Of a stretch of DNA of 64,000 nt, positions 1 to 9,101 are shown one piece after another. The position numbers and the translations under genes are program-made. The DNA lies in contig NZ_KB890765.1 in NCBI RefSeq assembly GCF_000373265.1, positions 186,001 through 250,000 of the forward strand. The letters run 5' to 3'. Numbering within the stretch: position 1 is the first letter of the stretch; every line of letters begins with the position of its first letter. The notes beneath the pieces were generated by a model, which saw only the letters and a list, made by a program, of their open reading frames with translations, did no database searches and was not told where the DNA came from. Source of the DNA: Pontibacter roseus DSM 17521. GTDB lineage: Bacteria; Bacteroidota; Bacteroidia; Cytophagales; Hymenobacteraceae.

Positions 1-82
1 CGCGCTGGCTGAAGCTGATGTTCCGCAGCACCTCATGTCCCTCTTCCTGCACGCTGACCCCGGTCACTTCTAAAAAACCCAT
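1..82 (-). CDS. ABC transporter ATP-binding protein, N-terminus only (cut by window edge)
   Basis: Only the first 27 codons lie inside the window, read leftward from an ATG at 82-80. They translate to MGFLEVTGVSV, a short acidic stretch, then HEVLRNISFS. This is the usual opening of an ABC ATPase: a first beta strand, an aromatic/A-loop region and a 'VL.NISF' strand that leads to the Walker A loop. Walker A itself lies beyond the edge, so the call rests on N-terminal resemblance alone. The start is only 6 bp past the stop of the amidase upstream, so the two are probably co-transcribed. The substrate and the rest of the transporter cannot be inferred from what is visible. Confidence 0.6.
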   Translation of the reverse strand, partial: MGFLEVTGVSVQEEGHEVLRNISFSQR

Positions 83-88
83 AACGAC

Positions 89-1675
89 TTATTTAGAGAG
101 AGATGGATTTTGACTGAACCGCGCAGGCGGTTTCCGGTGCTGCGTGCCCTGCTCGTAGGAATAGGTATACTTAATCAACGTAGGTTCGTCGAACATGCGG
201 CCCAGGAACTGCAGTCCCGCCGGCAGGTTATCGTAGGTATAGCCCATGGGTACCGTGAAGGCAGGCTGCCCGGTATGCGGGGCAATCACCTGGCTGTTGT
301 CTCCCTTGTACCCTTTGAAGTCACCCACTTTGGCGGGCGGGTGGTTCCAGGTAGGATAGATGATGGCGCCCAACTGGTGGCGGTCCATGGCCTGCTCCAC
401 CGCCATCCGGAAAGAGACGCGCTTTGGGTCGGTGTAGGCATCGGAACAGGTATGGTTGGGGTCGTCCTGGTTGTCCTGGTGCTCCAGGAAATACTGCAGG
501 TTCTCTTTGATGTAAGGCGAATACTTGCCCGAGGCCACTATTTCCTCCAGGCTCCTGACCGGCACTTTCTCTCCCTGTGATGCCAGGTATGCATTGATGT
601 CCTCCAGGAAAACAGCGCACCACTGGTCTTGGCGCAGGCTGTCAAAGTCTATTATCTCCACGGAGTCCACCACCTCGGCACCCAGTTTCCTCAAATCAGC
701 GATGGCCTGCTCAAACAGGGCCTGCACCTGCGGGTCGGGGTTGTTGTCGCTCAAGGTGCGCAGCACCCCGATGCGGGCTCCTTTCAGGCCGTCCTTATCC
801 AGAAACTGGGTATAGCTCTGGTGTACTTTGCCCTGGCTATACCTAGTAAGCGGGTCGTTGGGGTCATATCCGGCAATCACTTCGAGAATTTTGGTGGCAT
901 CCTCCACGGTACGCGCCATGGGGCCGCCCACATCGTTGCGCAGGTATAGCGGCACAATGCCATGGCGGCTGGTGAGGCCCAGGGTGGAGCGGAAGCCCAC
1001 CAACGCATTGTGCGAAGAGGGTCCACGTATGGAGTTGCCGGTATCGGTGCCGAGGCCGACGGTGCCCAGGTTGGCCGCCACCGCCGCTGCGGTTCCGCCA
1101 CTGGAGCCGGCCGGCACGTGTTGCAGGTTGTAGGGGTTCAGGGTTTCGCCGGCGATGGAGCTGATGCTCACCATTGGACTAAAGGCCCACTCCGCCATGT
1201 TGGACTTGGCCAGCACGATGGCACCCGCCTCTTTCAGCACCCGCACCTGGTAGGCGTCCTCCTCGGGTATAAAGCCTTTCATGGCCAGCGAGCCAGCCGC
1301 CGTCTGCAGCCCGATGGTGTTGTAGTTGTCCTTGACGATGAGCGGGATGCAGTGCAGCTGGCGCAGGCGTTTCGTTTTGCCATACTCCTGATCCAGTGCC
1401 TTGGCAGCGGCAATCGCCTCCTGGTTCGTCACCACGATGGCGTTGAGCTTGGTTGGCTTGTCGTACTGCTCGATGCGCTGCAGGTACGTCGTCACCAGCT
1501 GTTCGCAGGTGCAACTGCCCTCCCGGAAAGCTTGGTGTATGTCGGCAATAGTGGCTTCCTCTACCTCAAACGGGATAACCTCTGTCGCGCTGCTCCGCTC
1601 GGCCACAGGGCTGCAGCGGGAGAGCAACAGGAGGCAGAGCGACAGGAAAACGAGAATGGTGCTTGGCTTCAGCAT
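89..1675 (-). CDS. Amidase (amidase-signature family), lipoprotein
   Basis: The 528-residue protein belongs to the amidase-signature family, serine hydrolases that cleave C-N bonds in amides and peptide amides. A hydrophobic N-terminus followed by SRC at residues 19-21 suggests lipidation at Cys21 and attachment to the envelope. The family's catalytic Lys-Ser-Ser triad is visible: Lys115 in [10 protein letters not shown], the serines of AGSSGG near 189-194, and the nucleophile Ser215 in [10 protein letters not shown]. The usual GGSIR is GNSIR here, a mild variation. Residue count fits secreted peptide-amidase-like members, and GatA is unlikely because GatA is cytosolic and not a lipoprotein. 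The gene sits 8 bp downstream of an SRPBCC gene and 6 bp upstream of an ABC ATPase. The true substrate is unknown. Confidence 0.88.
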   Translation of the reverse strand: MLKPSTILVFLSLCLLLLSRCSPVAERSSATEVIPFEVEEATIADIHQAFREGSCTCEQLVTTYLQRIEQYDKPTKLNAIVVTNQEAIAAAKALDQEYGKTKRLRQLHCIPLIVKDNYNTIGLQTAAGSLAMKGFIPEEDAYQVRVLKEAGAIVLAKSNMAEWAFSPMVSISSIAGETLNPYNLQHVPAGSSGGTAAAVAANLGTVGLGTDTGNSIRGPSSHNALVGFRSTLGLTSRHGIVPLYLRNDVGGPMARTVEDATKILEVIAGYDPNDPLTRYSQGKVHQSYTQFLDKDGLKGARIGVLRTLSDNNPDPQVQALFEQAIADLRKLGAEVVDSVEIIDFDSLRQDQWCAVFLEDINAYLASQGEKVPVRSLEEIVASGKYSPYIKENLQYFLEHQDNQDDPNHTCSDAYTDPKRVSFRMAVEQAMDRHQLGAIIYPTWNHPPAKVGDFKGYKGDNSQVIAPHTGQPAFTVPMGYTYDNLPAGLQFLGRMFDEPTLIKYTYSYEQGTQHRKPPARFSQNPSLSK

Positions 1676-1683
1676 AGGCGCGG

Positions 1684-2067
1684 TTAGTCCTCTTCGTAAA
1701 ACTCAATCAAGGCGCCGAAATAGGCCTCGTTCCAGCCTTCCACGATGTCCTCGTAGTCCTCATCCGGTATGTTGAGGTGGCGCAGTTCGGCGGAGGTGCC
1801 CTGCTTGTGCGGGTGCAGCTTGATGGTCACGATAGATTTGTCCTGCTGGTCGCCGAAGTACCACTCCTGTACCAACATTTTCCCTTCTTCAAACTCCAGG
1901 TTCTTGCCCACGATGTTGCCTTCGAACAATGAAAATTCAGAACCCGGCTCAGTAGACATCTCGGCAGGGTCACCTGTCCACAATTGAATGGTGTTGGGGT
2001 TGGTGAGGGCGGCGTATACCTCTTCAGGCGCAGCCGGTATGATGTAGTATTTCTTGTAGTCTTTCAT
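1684..2067 (-). CDS. SRPBCC / AHSA1-like domain protein
   Basis: The 127-residue protein has the START/Bet v1-like helix-grip fold of the AHSA1 group. It opens with '[20 protein letters not shown]', continues with an LWTGDPAEM segment, a [13 protein letters not shown] strand and 'QEWYFGD', and ends in an amphipathic helix with [17 protein letters not shown]. This group includes Hsp90 activator-like and polyketide cyclase-like proteins that bind hydrophobic ligands or partner proteins, and most bacterial members lack an assigned role. It is cytosolic, with no signal peptide. It lies 24 bp after the VF530-like gene and 8 bp before the amidase gene, in the same direction, which suggests one transcript without implying a shared pathway. 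Confidence 0.85.
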   Translation of the reverse strand: MKDYKKYYIIPAAPEEVYAALTNPNTIQLWTGDPAEMSTEPGSEFSLFEGNIVGKNLEFEEGKMLVQEWYFGDQQDKSIVTIKLHPHKQGTSAELRHLNIPDEDYEDIVEGWNEAYFGALIEFYEED

Positions 2068-2091
2068 ATAAAATCTGTAGTGGGGGTTGGG

Positions 2092-2307
2092 TTACGCAAA
2101 AGTCCTGACATACAGTTCTTCCACTTTCTGCCTGGCCCAGGGGGTCTTGCGCAGGAACTTGAGGCTGGAGTTGATGCTCGGGTTGACGTTGAAGCTGTTG
2201 ATGTTGATTTTATACCCCAGCTCTTCCCAGCCATAGTAGTCTACGAGCTGCACCAGGATGCGCTCCAGTGTTTTGCCGTGCAGGGGGTTGTTCTTCTGTT
2301 CTTCCAT
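2092..2307 (-). CDS. VF530-type small DNA-binding-like protein (DUF2132)
   Basis: I placed the start at the internal ATG at 2307 ([11 protein letters not shown]), which gives 71 residues. A longer reading from 2355 adds 16 residues that do not look conserved. The '[26 protein letters not shown]' opening, followed by INCFN-like '[26 protein letters not shown]' and 'KVEELY', is the signature of the VF530/DUF2132 family. These are small alpha-helical proteins with a putative DNA-binding fold solved from Vibrio. Their cellular function is not established. It is the first gene of a probable leftward transcript with the SRPBCC and amidase genes. Confidence 0.85.
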   Translation of the reverse strand: MEEQKNNPLHGKTLERILVQLVDYYGWEELGYKININSFNVNPSINSSLKFLRKTPWARQKVEELYVRTFA

Positions 2308-2432
2308 GATTTCTGAATAGCGTGCAATTATCCGTACATTATTCTGAATACGCAATCTATACCTGTACTTTCACTCAAGGCGCTCAGGTATGGCAGCAGG
2401 TATAGTCTGCACCTGGCCTTTTGCCGCATACG

Positions 2433-3644
2433 TCAAATGCCCAATTCTATCTGAAAGGCAGCCGACCAGTGGTAGTCATCGTTTACGGGCGAAAAGGCGT
2501 TGAGGGAGTGGTAGGCCAGGTTGCCCTGCAGCTTGACCCGGTGGCGGCGCAGGTACTTCGTGACGCCGGCTATGTAGGCTTCCTCTGTGTTCTCCACCGT
2601 CCGCACTTCCTGATTCGGGGTGATGCGCGAGTAGCGACCGGCCACTTCCAGGTTGTTCTGGAACAGGTAGCTCAACTGGTAGTTCTGGCCGTGTCCGGTC
2701 AGGATGTAGCGGGTATCGCCGGCAGGGTTGAAGGTGAACGGATTATCGGCTTCCCGGGCCATGTATTCTGCGTAGAGTGCCATACCCCTATACTTGAGTA
2801 GGCCGTCCAGAAAGTAGGTCTGCATGTCGGTCTCCTGGTAGAGGTCGCGGCCGGTCTGTCCTCCGGTGCGGCGGGCGTTCTCATTATGGTTCATGCCTCC
2901 CGCCAACGACAGCTTCGGGGTTGGTTCGCGCTCCAGGTCCCCCTCAAAATAGTCGCCGCCGTTGGTGAATTCTCCCAAAGGCAGCAGCTCTATCCGACCG
3001 GTATAAGAGAGGCCCCTGTCGGTGGTGAACACGTTACGCCCTTCGCCGGATATCACGGCTCCCTTTAAAAGGTAATGGAGGCCACCCAGGTTGTTGCTGT
3101 ATACCGACTGGAAACCAAAGTCACGGTCAATGTTGAAGAGTCCGTTCACGATGGAGCGGTCAATGAACTGCTGCTCGCCGGAGGAGACGACGCGCTGGCG
3201 ATTGCCAGGCAACTTGGTCTGCCCAAACGAAAACTGCCATCGGTCATTGGGACGGTAGTGGACAACGGCATCTCGCACCACGTTGGGGCTGGTGTTGATG
3301 TTGGATTGGTCCCGCATGCTCCAGTCCATATCGCCCCGGGAAAAGGAAAGCTGAACGCTATACGTCAGTTTGGGGGAGTACATGAACCCGTCGAAGCGCA
3401 GCCGCAGGCGACGCACCCGCAATTCGTATTCCGACACGCCAAAATCATCTTTAGAGATGGTGTTGTACACGGCCCGGCTCTGCATCCGGAAGCGCATGTT
3501 CACCGAAAAGGCAGTATCAGGCGCCACCACGCCTACGCCTCTCTTGAAACTGAACTGGGGAGCGCTGCTGCCTTCCTCGGATTGGGCCACTGCCGTAGCA
3601 GGACCCAGGAGCAGGAGCGCCAGAAACAAGGTATAGATTCTCAT
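2433..3644 (-). CDS. OprO/OprP-like outer-membrane porin
   Basis: The protein is about 403 residues when started at ATG 3644 (MRIYTLFLALLLLG). That start places a clean signal peptide ending near AVAQ at the N-terminus, while the upstream ATG would add a charged leader. The body is rich in alternating beta strands with aromatic ends, typical of phosphate-selective porin O/P family channels: SVNMRFRMQSRAVY, ELRVRRLRLRFDGFMYSPKLTYSVQLSF, a helix-free 'WQFSFGQTKLPGNRQRV' segment and a final strand ending SAAFQIELGI. The family forms 16-stranded anion channels, but many Bacteroidetes members are simply annotated porins of unknown selectivity. It is separated from the VF530 gene by about 125 bp, so it may be transcribed independently. 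Confidence 0.82.
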   Translation of the reverse strand: MRIYTLFLALLLLGPATAVAQSEEGSSAPQFSFKRGVGVVAPDTAFSVNMRFRMQSRAVYNTISKDDFGVSEYELRVRRLRLRFDGFMYSPKLTYSVQLSFSRGDMDWSMRDQSNINTSPNVVRDAVVHYRPNDRWQFSFGQTKLPGNRQRVVSSGEQQFIDRSIVNGLFNIDRDFGFQSVYSNNLGGLHYLLKGAVISGEGRNVFTTDRGLSYTGRIELLPLGEFTNGGDYFEGDLEREPTPKLSLAGGMNHNENARRTGGQTGRDLYQETDMQTYFLDGLLKYRGMALYAEYMAREADNPFTFNPAGDTRYILTGHGQNYQLSYLFQNNLEVAGRYSRITPNQEVRTVENTEEAYIAGVTKYLRRHRVKLQGNLAYHSLNAFSPVNDDYHWSAAFQIELGI

Positions 3645-3757
3645 GTGTAGTCTTTGGCTAAGTGTAAGGTCTTCCAATTGACAGCGTCAGTGATACAGGA
3701 AGAGTAGGTTAAAGTGAAATGGGTTGTCGTAGGGTGAGGCTGGTTGTTATTCGTGAA

Positions 3758-3789
3758 AATCCCCTGCCACTTGGTAGCAGCAGGGGATT
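3758..3789 (-). terminator. Rho-independent terminator after pgk
   Basis: The arms AATCCCCTGC and GCAGGGGATT pair around a 12-nt loop, about 70 bp past the pgk stop. On the minus strand the stem is followed by TTTT. The hairpin separates pgk from the porin gene downstream. Confidence 0.7.
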
Positions 3790-3862
3790 CATCAACTTTT
3801 TAATGTGACCTCACTCAGTATGTTACAGGTATAGCGGATGCCTTTAGTTGAAAAGCAAGCGC

Positions 3863-5062
3863 TTAGTAATCGTCGCGCTCGATGGCGGCCACACCCGGAA
3901 GCGTTTTGCCTTCCATGTACTCCAGCAGCGCACCGCCGCCTGTCGACACGTAGGACACGCGGTCTGCGTAGCCGAATTTGTTCACAGCGGCAGCAGAGTC
4001 GCCGCCGCCTATCAGAGAGTAAGCACCGCGGCGGGTCGCGTCTACCACGGCGTCCGCAATGGCCTCTGTTCCTACCGAGAAATTCGACATCTCGAAAACA
4101 CCCATAGGTCCGTTCCAAAGGATGGTCTTGGAGTCTCGAATCACATCAGCGTACATTTCACGGGCGTTTGGTCCTATGTCGAGGCCCATCCACATCGGTT
4201 TGATGTGATGACTCAGGGAGGTGTCGACGTTGGCGTCGTTGCTGAACTCATCGGCGATGATGGAATCCACCGGAATCATCAGGTTTACGCCTTTCTCCTT
4301 GGCCATGGCAATCAGTCGGGCAGCCAGGTCCACTTTGTCGGCCTCCACCAGCGAAGAACCGATTTGGCCGCCATCTGCTTTCACAAAGGTATAGGACATG
4401 CCGCCGCCAATTAGCAGGTTGTCCACCCTGTCCATGAGCTTCTCTATGATTTGGATTTTGTCCGATATCTTGGCACCACCCATAATGGCGGTATAAGGGC
4501 GCTCCACGTTGTCGAGCACGCGGCGGGCGTTGTCCAGTTCGGCGTGCATCACGTAGCCCATCACTTTGTCGTTCGGGAAGTAGCGGGCAATCACGGCCGT
4601 GGAGGCGTGCTCGCGGTGCGCGGTGCCGAAGGCATCGTTCACGTACACATCACCCAGCTGTGCCAGCTCTCTGGCGAAATCCGGGTCGCCTTTTTCCTCC
4701 TCTTTGTGGAAGCGCAGGTTCTCCAGCAGCAGGATTTCGCCTGGCTGCAACTCCTGGGCCAGTTGCGCGGCCTCAGGGCCTATGCAGTCAGCGGCAAACT
4801 TCACGTTGGTGTTGAACTCTGAGGAAAGACGGTCCACCAGGTGCCGCAGCGAGTACTTTTCCTCCGGACCTGATTTTGGTCGACCCAGGTGCGACATCAG
4901 AATCACGGCTCCACCGTCGCTCAGTATTTTCTGGATAGTCGGCACCGCCGCCCGGATGCGGGTGTCATCGGTGATGCGGTAGTCAGCATCCAGGGGTACG
5001 TTGAAGTCCACCCGAACCAGTGCTTTTTTGCCGGCAAAGTTATACGTGTCTACTGTTCTCAT
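3863..5062 (-). CDS. pgk: Phosphoglycerate kinase
   Basis: This is the glycolytic enzyme that transfers the acyl phosphate of 1,3-bisphosphoglycerate to ADP in the cytosol. At 399 residues it is full length. Recognisable motifs run in family order: LVRVDFNVP (about 15-23), MSHLGRPK (about 56-63), [27 protein letters not shown], the hinge region [10 protein letters not shown], a nucleotide-binding [19 protein letters not shown] and the C-terminal GGGDSAAAV and STGGGALLE. The ATG at 5062 gives the canonical short N-terminus. The gene stands alone, with a repeat island upstream and a terminator downstream, as expected for a housekeeping monocistron. Confidence 0.98.
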   Translation of the reverse strand: MRTVDTYNFAGKKALVRVDFNVPLDADYRITDDTRIRAAVPTIQKILSDGGAVILMSHLGRPKSGPEEKYSLRHLVDRLSSEFNTNVKFAADCIGPEAAQLAQELQPGEILLLENLRFHKEEEKGDPDFARELAQLGDVYVNDAFGTAHREHASTAVIARYFPNDKVMGYVMHAELDNARRVLDNVERPYTAIMGGAKISDKIQIIEKLMDRVDNLLIGGGMSYTFVKADGGQIGSSLVEADKVDLAARLIAMAKEKGVNLMIPVDSIIADEFSNDANVDTSLSHHIKPMWMGLDIGPNAREMYADVIRDSKTILWNGPMGVFEMSNFSVGTEAIADAVVDATRRGAYSLIGGGDSAAAVNKFGYADRVSYVSTGGGALLEYMEGKTLPGVAAIERDDY

Positions 5063-5211
5063 GAAGTTTGTCGTTATATCGTTAGTCGTTACTCGTTTTT
5101 CGTGATTGCGGTTTTTTTGTTTCCGGAATTCCGAAATGACAAGACAAATATAGTGAAAAGGCTATGATTTGTTTTCAGGCTTATCTAGGGTGGGGCCACT
5201 GGCCCGCTGTG

Positions 5212-5266
5212 CAGGTATAGCTATACCTGGCTGGAGTAGATGCTGCTATCCTATACCTATACCTTT
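5212..5266. repeat. Cluster of GGTATAG/CTATACC words upstream of pgk
   Basis: Two copies meet head to head as the 18-bp perfect palindrome CAGGTATAGCTATACCTG at about 5212-5229. Two more overlap in tandem as CCTATACCTATACC near 5250-5264. This is the densest cluster of the iterated word that I found in the window. Confidence 0.85.
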
Positions 5267-5269
5267 CTT

Positions 5270-5400
5270 GTTTCATAGCTTCGCCTGTGCGGCGGGCACC
5301 TACTTTTTTTCTTGACAAAAAAAGTAGGCAAAAAAGTCAAGACGCTTTTAAACTCGCTGACGCTCAAACACAAAATCGTCGATAAGTGCACCTGGCTGAA
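5270..5400 (+). repeat. Repeat family A, copy 1
   Basis: The element runs from GTTTCATAGCTTCGCCTG through a hairpin formed by CCTACTTTTTTT and AAAAAAAGTAGG, then CAAGACGCTTTTAAACTCGC, a short AAAATCGTCG block and CACCTGGCTGA. The same ordered blocks recur at 12207-12356 and, inverted, at 24181-24347. It is noncoding and extragenic. The GGGGCCCTACCCCC insert present in the other copies is missing here. Confidence 0.8.
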
Positions 5401-5672
5401 GCTATACCTTTGTAGCTGCCGTGCGGGTATGCCTTGCTATACCTGCCAACTATGATGAATACAGCTATACCTATTTGTGCGGAAATTCCCCTCCTCGGAG
5501 GGGTAGGGGTGGGTTAATCATTCGAGAAAACGAGTAGCAACAACGCCTAAACCTAACTAGCAGCAGTGGCCGACTCCCCTCCTTAGACAAGGAGGGGCCA
5601 GGGGTGGTTGGACCCGGCCATACCTATCCTATACCTATGCCCGCACACGCTCCAATCATGCCCACCCGTTCC
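5401..5672. other. Noncoding spacer of repeat island 1
   Basis: This is non-genic DNA between the family A and family B elements. It holds several CTATACC words and two G/C-rich inverted patches, CCCCTCCTCGGAGGGG near 5488 and CCCCTCCTTAGACAAGGAGGGG near 5576. These look like short palindromic extragenic elements. I see no credible open reading frame. Confidence 0.6.
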
Positions 5673-5891
5673 TGTCATTCCGACGAAAGGAGGAATCTGG
5701 TACCTGTATGCCGTCAGTCCGAGCGCAGCGGGGACTGGCGGTGGAAAATGCGAGGGCGTTTTGCACTTGGTATCCTTCACACGTATGCCTCTGCTGTTGT
5801 CCATCTGAGCCCTTATAAAAAGCCGCATCGGCGCTGGCGCTGGATGTACGGCCCTAAGGGTAACAGATTTCTCCCTAAGGTCGAAATGACA
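5673..5891 (+). repeat. Repeat family B, copy 1 (MITE-like)
   Basis: The element is about 219 bp and is bounded by imperfect terminal inverted repeats. The left end is TGTCATTCCGACGAAAGGAG and the right end reads CTCCCTAAGGTCGAAATGACA. The interior has the blocks GAGCGCAGCGGG and AAAGCCGCATC.GCGCTGGCGCTGGAT, which are shared with the copies at 12479 and 23870. It encodes no transposase, so it is MITE- or REP-like. Short translations inside it are artefacts. Confidence 0.8.
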
Positions 5892-6137
5892 AATCAAGTG
5901 CAGGAAATGTCTCCCTTCGAAGGGGGCAGGAGGGTGACAAACGTTCCCGATTCCACTCCACTGTGGGGAAGTTAAATTAATAGAAGGAAAGTCTAGATGA
6001 ACAGCTCTTACAGTACCTATACCGGGCCAACGGCTGGAGCCAGACCGATGGTGCAACACCTGATTCCCCGATGGCTATACCTGATAACAGCATAAAACCG
6101 GATTTTGCTATGTATTTCCAAAAGCTTCCAGTAACTT
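5892..6137. other. Noncoding region ahead of the ligase gene
   Basis: Beyond the repeat island the DNA becomes AT-richer toward the ligase promoter. It contains two CTATACC words near 6015 and 6075. I find no gene, tRNA or strong hairpin here. Confidence 0.5.
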
Positions 6138-6173
6138 TTGCCCCTCAAAATACACACGTATTTGTTACCTTTG
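6138..6173 (+). promoter_or_regulatory. Bacteroidetes-type promoter, possibly leaderless
   Basis: A TACCTTTG box at 6166-6173 matches the Bacteroidetes -7 consensus TAnnTTTG. A TTG lies at 6138-6140 with a rather long 25-nt spacer. With the usual 7-nt distance from the final G, transcription would begin at about 6180, the A of the start codon. The transcript would then be leaderless. Confidence 0.5.
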
Positions 6174-6179
6174 CATACC

Positions 6180-8882
6180 ATGAGAGTAGGAATAATTTTT
6201 GGCGGACCATCGCGTGAGCGGGAGATATCCTTTGCAGGTGGCCGCACGGTATACGATAACCTGGACAAGGCGCTTTTCGAGGCCGTTCCGGTGTTTGCTG
6301 ACAGCCTGGGCAACTTCATTTTGCTGGACTGGCAGTACATCTACAAAGGCACCATCCGCGACTTCTACCCGCCGGTGGAGGTGTTGCCGGAAAGCGAGCA
6401 CGGGCTGCAGATATACCTGGAATCCATGGGCGAGCTGAGCATCGAGGAGCAGGACCGCATCATTGCCAAAGCGGGCAATCGCCTGCTGCCGCACGAGTTC
6501 CGTAATCATTTCGACTTCGCTTTCCTGGCCCTGCATGGGCCTTACGGCGAAGATGGCAGCATTCAGGGCCTGCTGGAGTGGTACCATATACCTTACTCCG
6601 GCTCCGGTATTTTGCCATCGGCTATCGGCATCGACAAGGCGGCGCAGAAGGAGCTGCTCAAGCAGCACGGTTTCCCGACGCCGGATTACCGCAAGGTGCA
6701 GTACGCCGAGTGGAAGCAGCAGGAGAACCGCCAGCAGCTGTTTGAGTCGCTGGTAGCGGATTTGGGTCTGCCGCTTGTGCTCAAGGCCCCGCATCAAGGT
6801 TCCTCCATCGGAGTTTCCATTGTTAAAGAGCATGACTATACCTTGTTTGAGCAGGGCATGGACCGCAGCTTCTTTACCAAGAACATCTACAAAACAGCTT
6901 GGCTGGCGCTGGGTGAGGAGAAGCAGGTGGCCAGCATGAAGCAGCTCGTGGACATCCGCGAGGGCATCGGCATGCCGGTTGTGCTGGAGAATGGCACCAT
7001 CCTGTACCACCCGGAGGAACTGCTGAACCACATCAACCATACCTTTGCGACCACCGCCACTGAAACTATCACGCTCACTAGCGTGGAGCATGAGCAGCAG
7101 GTGCTGGTAGAGGCCTTCATCAGAGGGCGCGAGTTCTCCTGCATCGTGGTGCAGGACGAAGCTGGTCAGCCTATTGCCTTGCCACCGACTGAGATTGTGA
7201 AAGGCAATGAGGTATTCGATTACCGTTCGAAATACCTGCCGGGGCTAGCCCGCAAAATAACACCGATAAACCTGCCTACGGAGCAGATACAGCAGATACG
7301 GCGCAACTGCAGCAAGCTGTTCGTGGACCTGGGCTTTAACGTATATGCTCGTCTGGATGGCTTCATCACCGAGGCCGGCGACATTTTCCTGAACGACCCG
7401 AACACAACGTCGGGTATGTTGCCGTCGTCGTTCTTCTTCCACCAGGCAGCCGAGATTGGTTTGAACCCGTCGCAGTTCCTGACCTACATCATCCGCACCT
7501 CGGTGGCCGAGCGACTGAAATCGGGCAAGGACACTGTAACGCTGACCAGGTTGCTACAGCAACTTGACATTGCCATACGCGAGGAGAACGCGCACCGCCA
7601 CGACAAGATTCGTGTGGGCGTGATTATGGGCGGCTACTCTTCGGAGCGTCACATTTCGGTGGAGAGCGGCCGTAACATTTATGAGAAGCTTTCCTCTTCC
7701 ACCAAATACGAGCCGCTGCCTATCTTCCTGACGGGCAGCAACGAGTCCCACCGTCTCTACAGCATCCCCATCAACATCATGCTGAAGGACAATGCCGATG
7801 ACATCAGGGAGAAAATCCAGCATTTTGAGCAGGGCGGAAAGCCGCATCCGGTGTTGCAGGAAATCATACAGGAGGCGGAAGGTATCACCCGCAAGTACAC
7901 GGGCCGCAGTCTGGAGGAGCCGCAGCGTATCAGCTATACGCAGCTCAAGAACCTGGTTGATGCGGTGTTTATTGCGCTGCACGGTCGTCCGGGTGAGGAC
8001 GGTGCCCTGCAGCAGGAACTGGAGAAGCTGTATATCCCGTACAACGGTTCTGGCATCAGCTCCTCGCAGATAACCATCAACAAGTACGAAACCAACGAAA
8101 TCCTTGCCAAGCACGGCGTTCCGGTAGCCAAGCACCGCATGGCCATGAAAGAAGACTGGCTAGCCGACAAAGAAGCCTTCTTCCAAGGTATAGAGGCGGA
8201 GTTTCCATATCCTTTCATCGCCAAGCCAGCCGACGATGGCTGCAGCTCAGCAGTGAAGAAGATAAAGAACCGTGCGGAGCTGGAGGCGTTCACAACCCTT
8301 ATCTTTAGAGAGATGGAGGAACTGGACACGGAATGCGCTCGCACGCTTTCGTTGGGTTTCAAGGAGGAATTCCCGAACAAGGCAGGCTTCCTGGTGGAAA
8401 CCCTCATCAGCCGCAACGGTGCGAAGCACTTCCTGGAGATAACCGGAGGTCTGCTCACCAGGTATAGCCCGGACGGCACCGTGGAATACGAGGTGTTTGA
8501 AGCGTCGGAGGCACTGGCAGAAGGAGAGGTGCTGTCCCTGGAAGAGAAGTTCCTGGCCGGAGAAGGCCAGAACATCACTCCGGCGCGCTATGCCGCTGAC
8601 CCGGAGCGCCGCCAACGTATTTCGGACCAGGTGAAGGAAGACCTGAAGCGCGTGGCGCAGATTCTGCAGATAGAAGGCTACGCCCGCATCGACGCTTTTG
8701 TGCGCGTACTGGAGAACGACGAGGTGGAGACCATCATCATCGAGGTGAACTCCCTGCCGGGTATGACGCCGGCTACCTGCATCTTCCACCAGACGGCCAT
8801 CAACGGGTACAAGCCATACGAGTTCATCGACCGCATCCTCACCTTTGGTATAGAGCGCACGAAGATGAAGGCGCTCATTTAG
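6180..8882 (+). CDS. Tandem (double) D-alanine-D-alanine ligase, ATP-grasp fusion
   Basis: The roughly 900-residue protein consists of two consecutive Ddl modules, each about 450 residues, whereas ordinary Ddl has 300-370. I chose ATG 6180 (MRVGIIFGGPS) because it gives the canonical first strand. Module 1 has GGPSREREISF, HGPYGEDGSIQG, PYSGSG and LVLKAPHQGSSIGV. Module 2 restarts near residue 477 with VGVIMGGYSSERHISV, then LHGRPGEDGALQ, PYNGSG and a canonical metal-binding EVNSLPGMT. In module 1 the equivalent stretch is NDPNTTSGML, so the Mg-ligand Glu appears replaced by Asp and the Pro by Ser. Ddl makes the D-Ala-D-Ala dipeptide for peptidoglycan in the cytosol. Module 2 looks fully active, and module 1 may have changed specificity or be regulatory. 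The gene is followed by a hairpin repeat. Confidence 0.85.
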   Translation: MRVGIIFGGPSREREISFAGGRTVYDNLDKALFEAVPVFADSLGNFILLDWQYIYKGTIRDFYPPVEVLPESEHGLQIYLESMGELSIEEQDRIIAKAGNRLLPHEFRNHFDFAFLALHGPYGEDGSIQGLLEWYHIPYSGSGILPSAIGIDKAAQKELLKQHGFPTPDYRKVQYAEWKQQENRQQLFESLVADLGLPLVLKAPHQGSSIGVSIVKEHDYTLFEQGMDRSFFTKNIYKTAWLALGEEKQVASMKQLVDIREGIGMPVVLENGTILYHPEELLNHINHTFATTATETITLTSVEHEQQVLVEAFIRGREFSCIVVQDEAGQPIALPPTEIVKGNEVFDYRSKYLPGLARKITPINLPTEQIQQIRRNCSKLFVDLGFNVYARLDGFITEAGDIFLNDPNTTSGMLPSSFFFHQAAEIGLNPSQFLTYIIRTSVAERLKSGKDTVTLTRLLQQLDIAIREENAHRHDKIRVGVIMGGYSSERHISVESGRNIYEKLSSSTKYEPLPIFLTGSNESHRLYSIPINIMLKDNADDIREKIQHFEQGGKPHPVLQEIIQEAEGITRKYTGRSLEEPQRISYTQLKNLVDAVFIALHGRPGEDGALQQELEKLYIPYNGSGISSSQITINKYETNEILAKHGVPVAKHRMAMKEDWLADKEAFFQGIEAEFPYPFIAKPADDGCSSAVKKIKNRAELEAFTTLIFREMEELDTECARTLSLGFKEEFPNKAGFLVETLISRNGAKHFLEITGGLLTRYSPDGTVEYEVFEASEALAEGEVLSLEEKFLAGEGQNITPARYAADPERRQRISDQVKEDLKRVAQILQIEGYARIDAFVRVLENDEVETIIIEVNSLPGMTPATCIFHQTAINGYKPYEFIDRILTFGIERTKMKALI

Positions 8883-8897
8883 GTGTTACTATACTAT

Positions 8898-8970
8898 TGT
8901 CATTCCGACGATAGGAGGAATCTTAGATAGCTACACTCTGTAACAGATTTCTCCTATCGTCGAAATGACA
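8898..8970 (+). repeat. Repeat family B, short copy acting as a hairpin after the ligase gene
   Basis: This 73-bp element consists of the two family B terminal repeats with only about 20 bp between them. The left arm is TGTCATTCCGACGATAGGAG and the right arm ends CTCCTATCGTCGAAATGACA. It starts 16 bp after the ligase stop and is followed by AAAAAAGG. The long imperfect stem could end or protect the ligase transcript. Confidence 0.75.
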
Positions 8971-9101
8971 AAAAAGGATGAACGATAAAAGGGAAGCTAG
9001 TACCAATCATACATTCAAACAAGAGAAAGAAGCGTTACAGCGTTGTGTGGATTGAGAACCATTCAACTAGCTAACCCTCTAACAATTACCAATTAAAGTA
9101 G

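Noticed and set aside
962..1687. 241-codon open frame opposite the amidase gene
   Set aside because: Mirror of a high-GC coding region with a biased third codon position; the amidase on the other strand has all catalytic motifs.
5604..5975. Open frames inside repeat island 1
   Set aside because: They are translations of repeat family B and its flank and appear as scattered spurious proteins; no domain, and the frame is not kept between copies.
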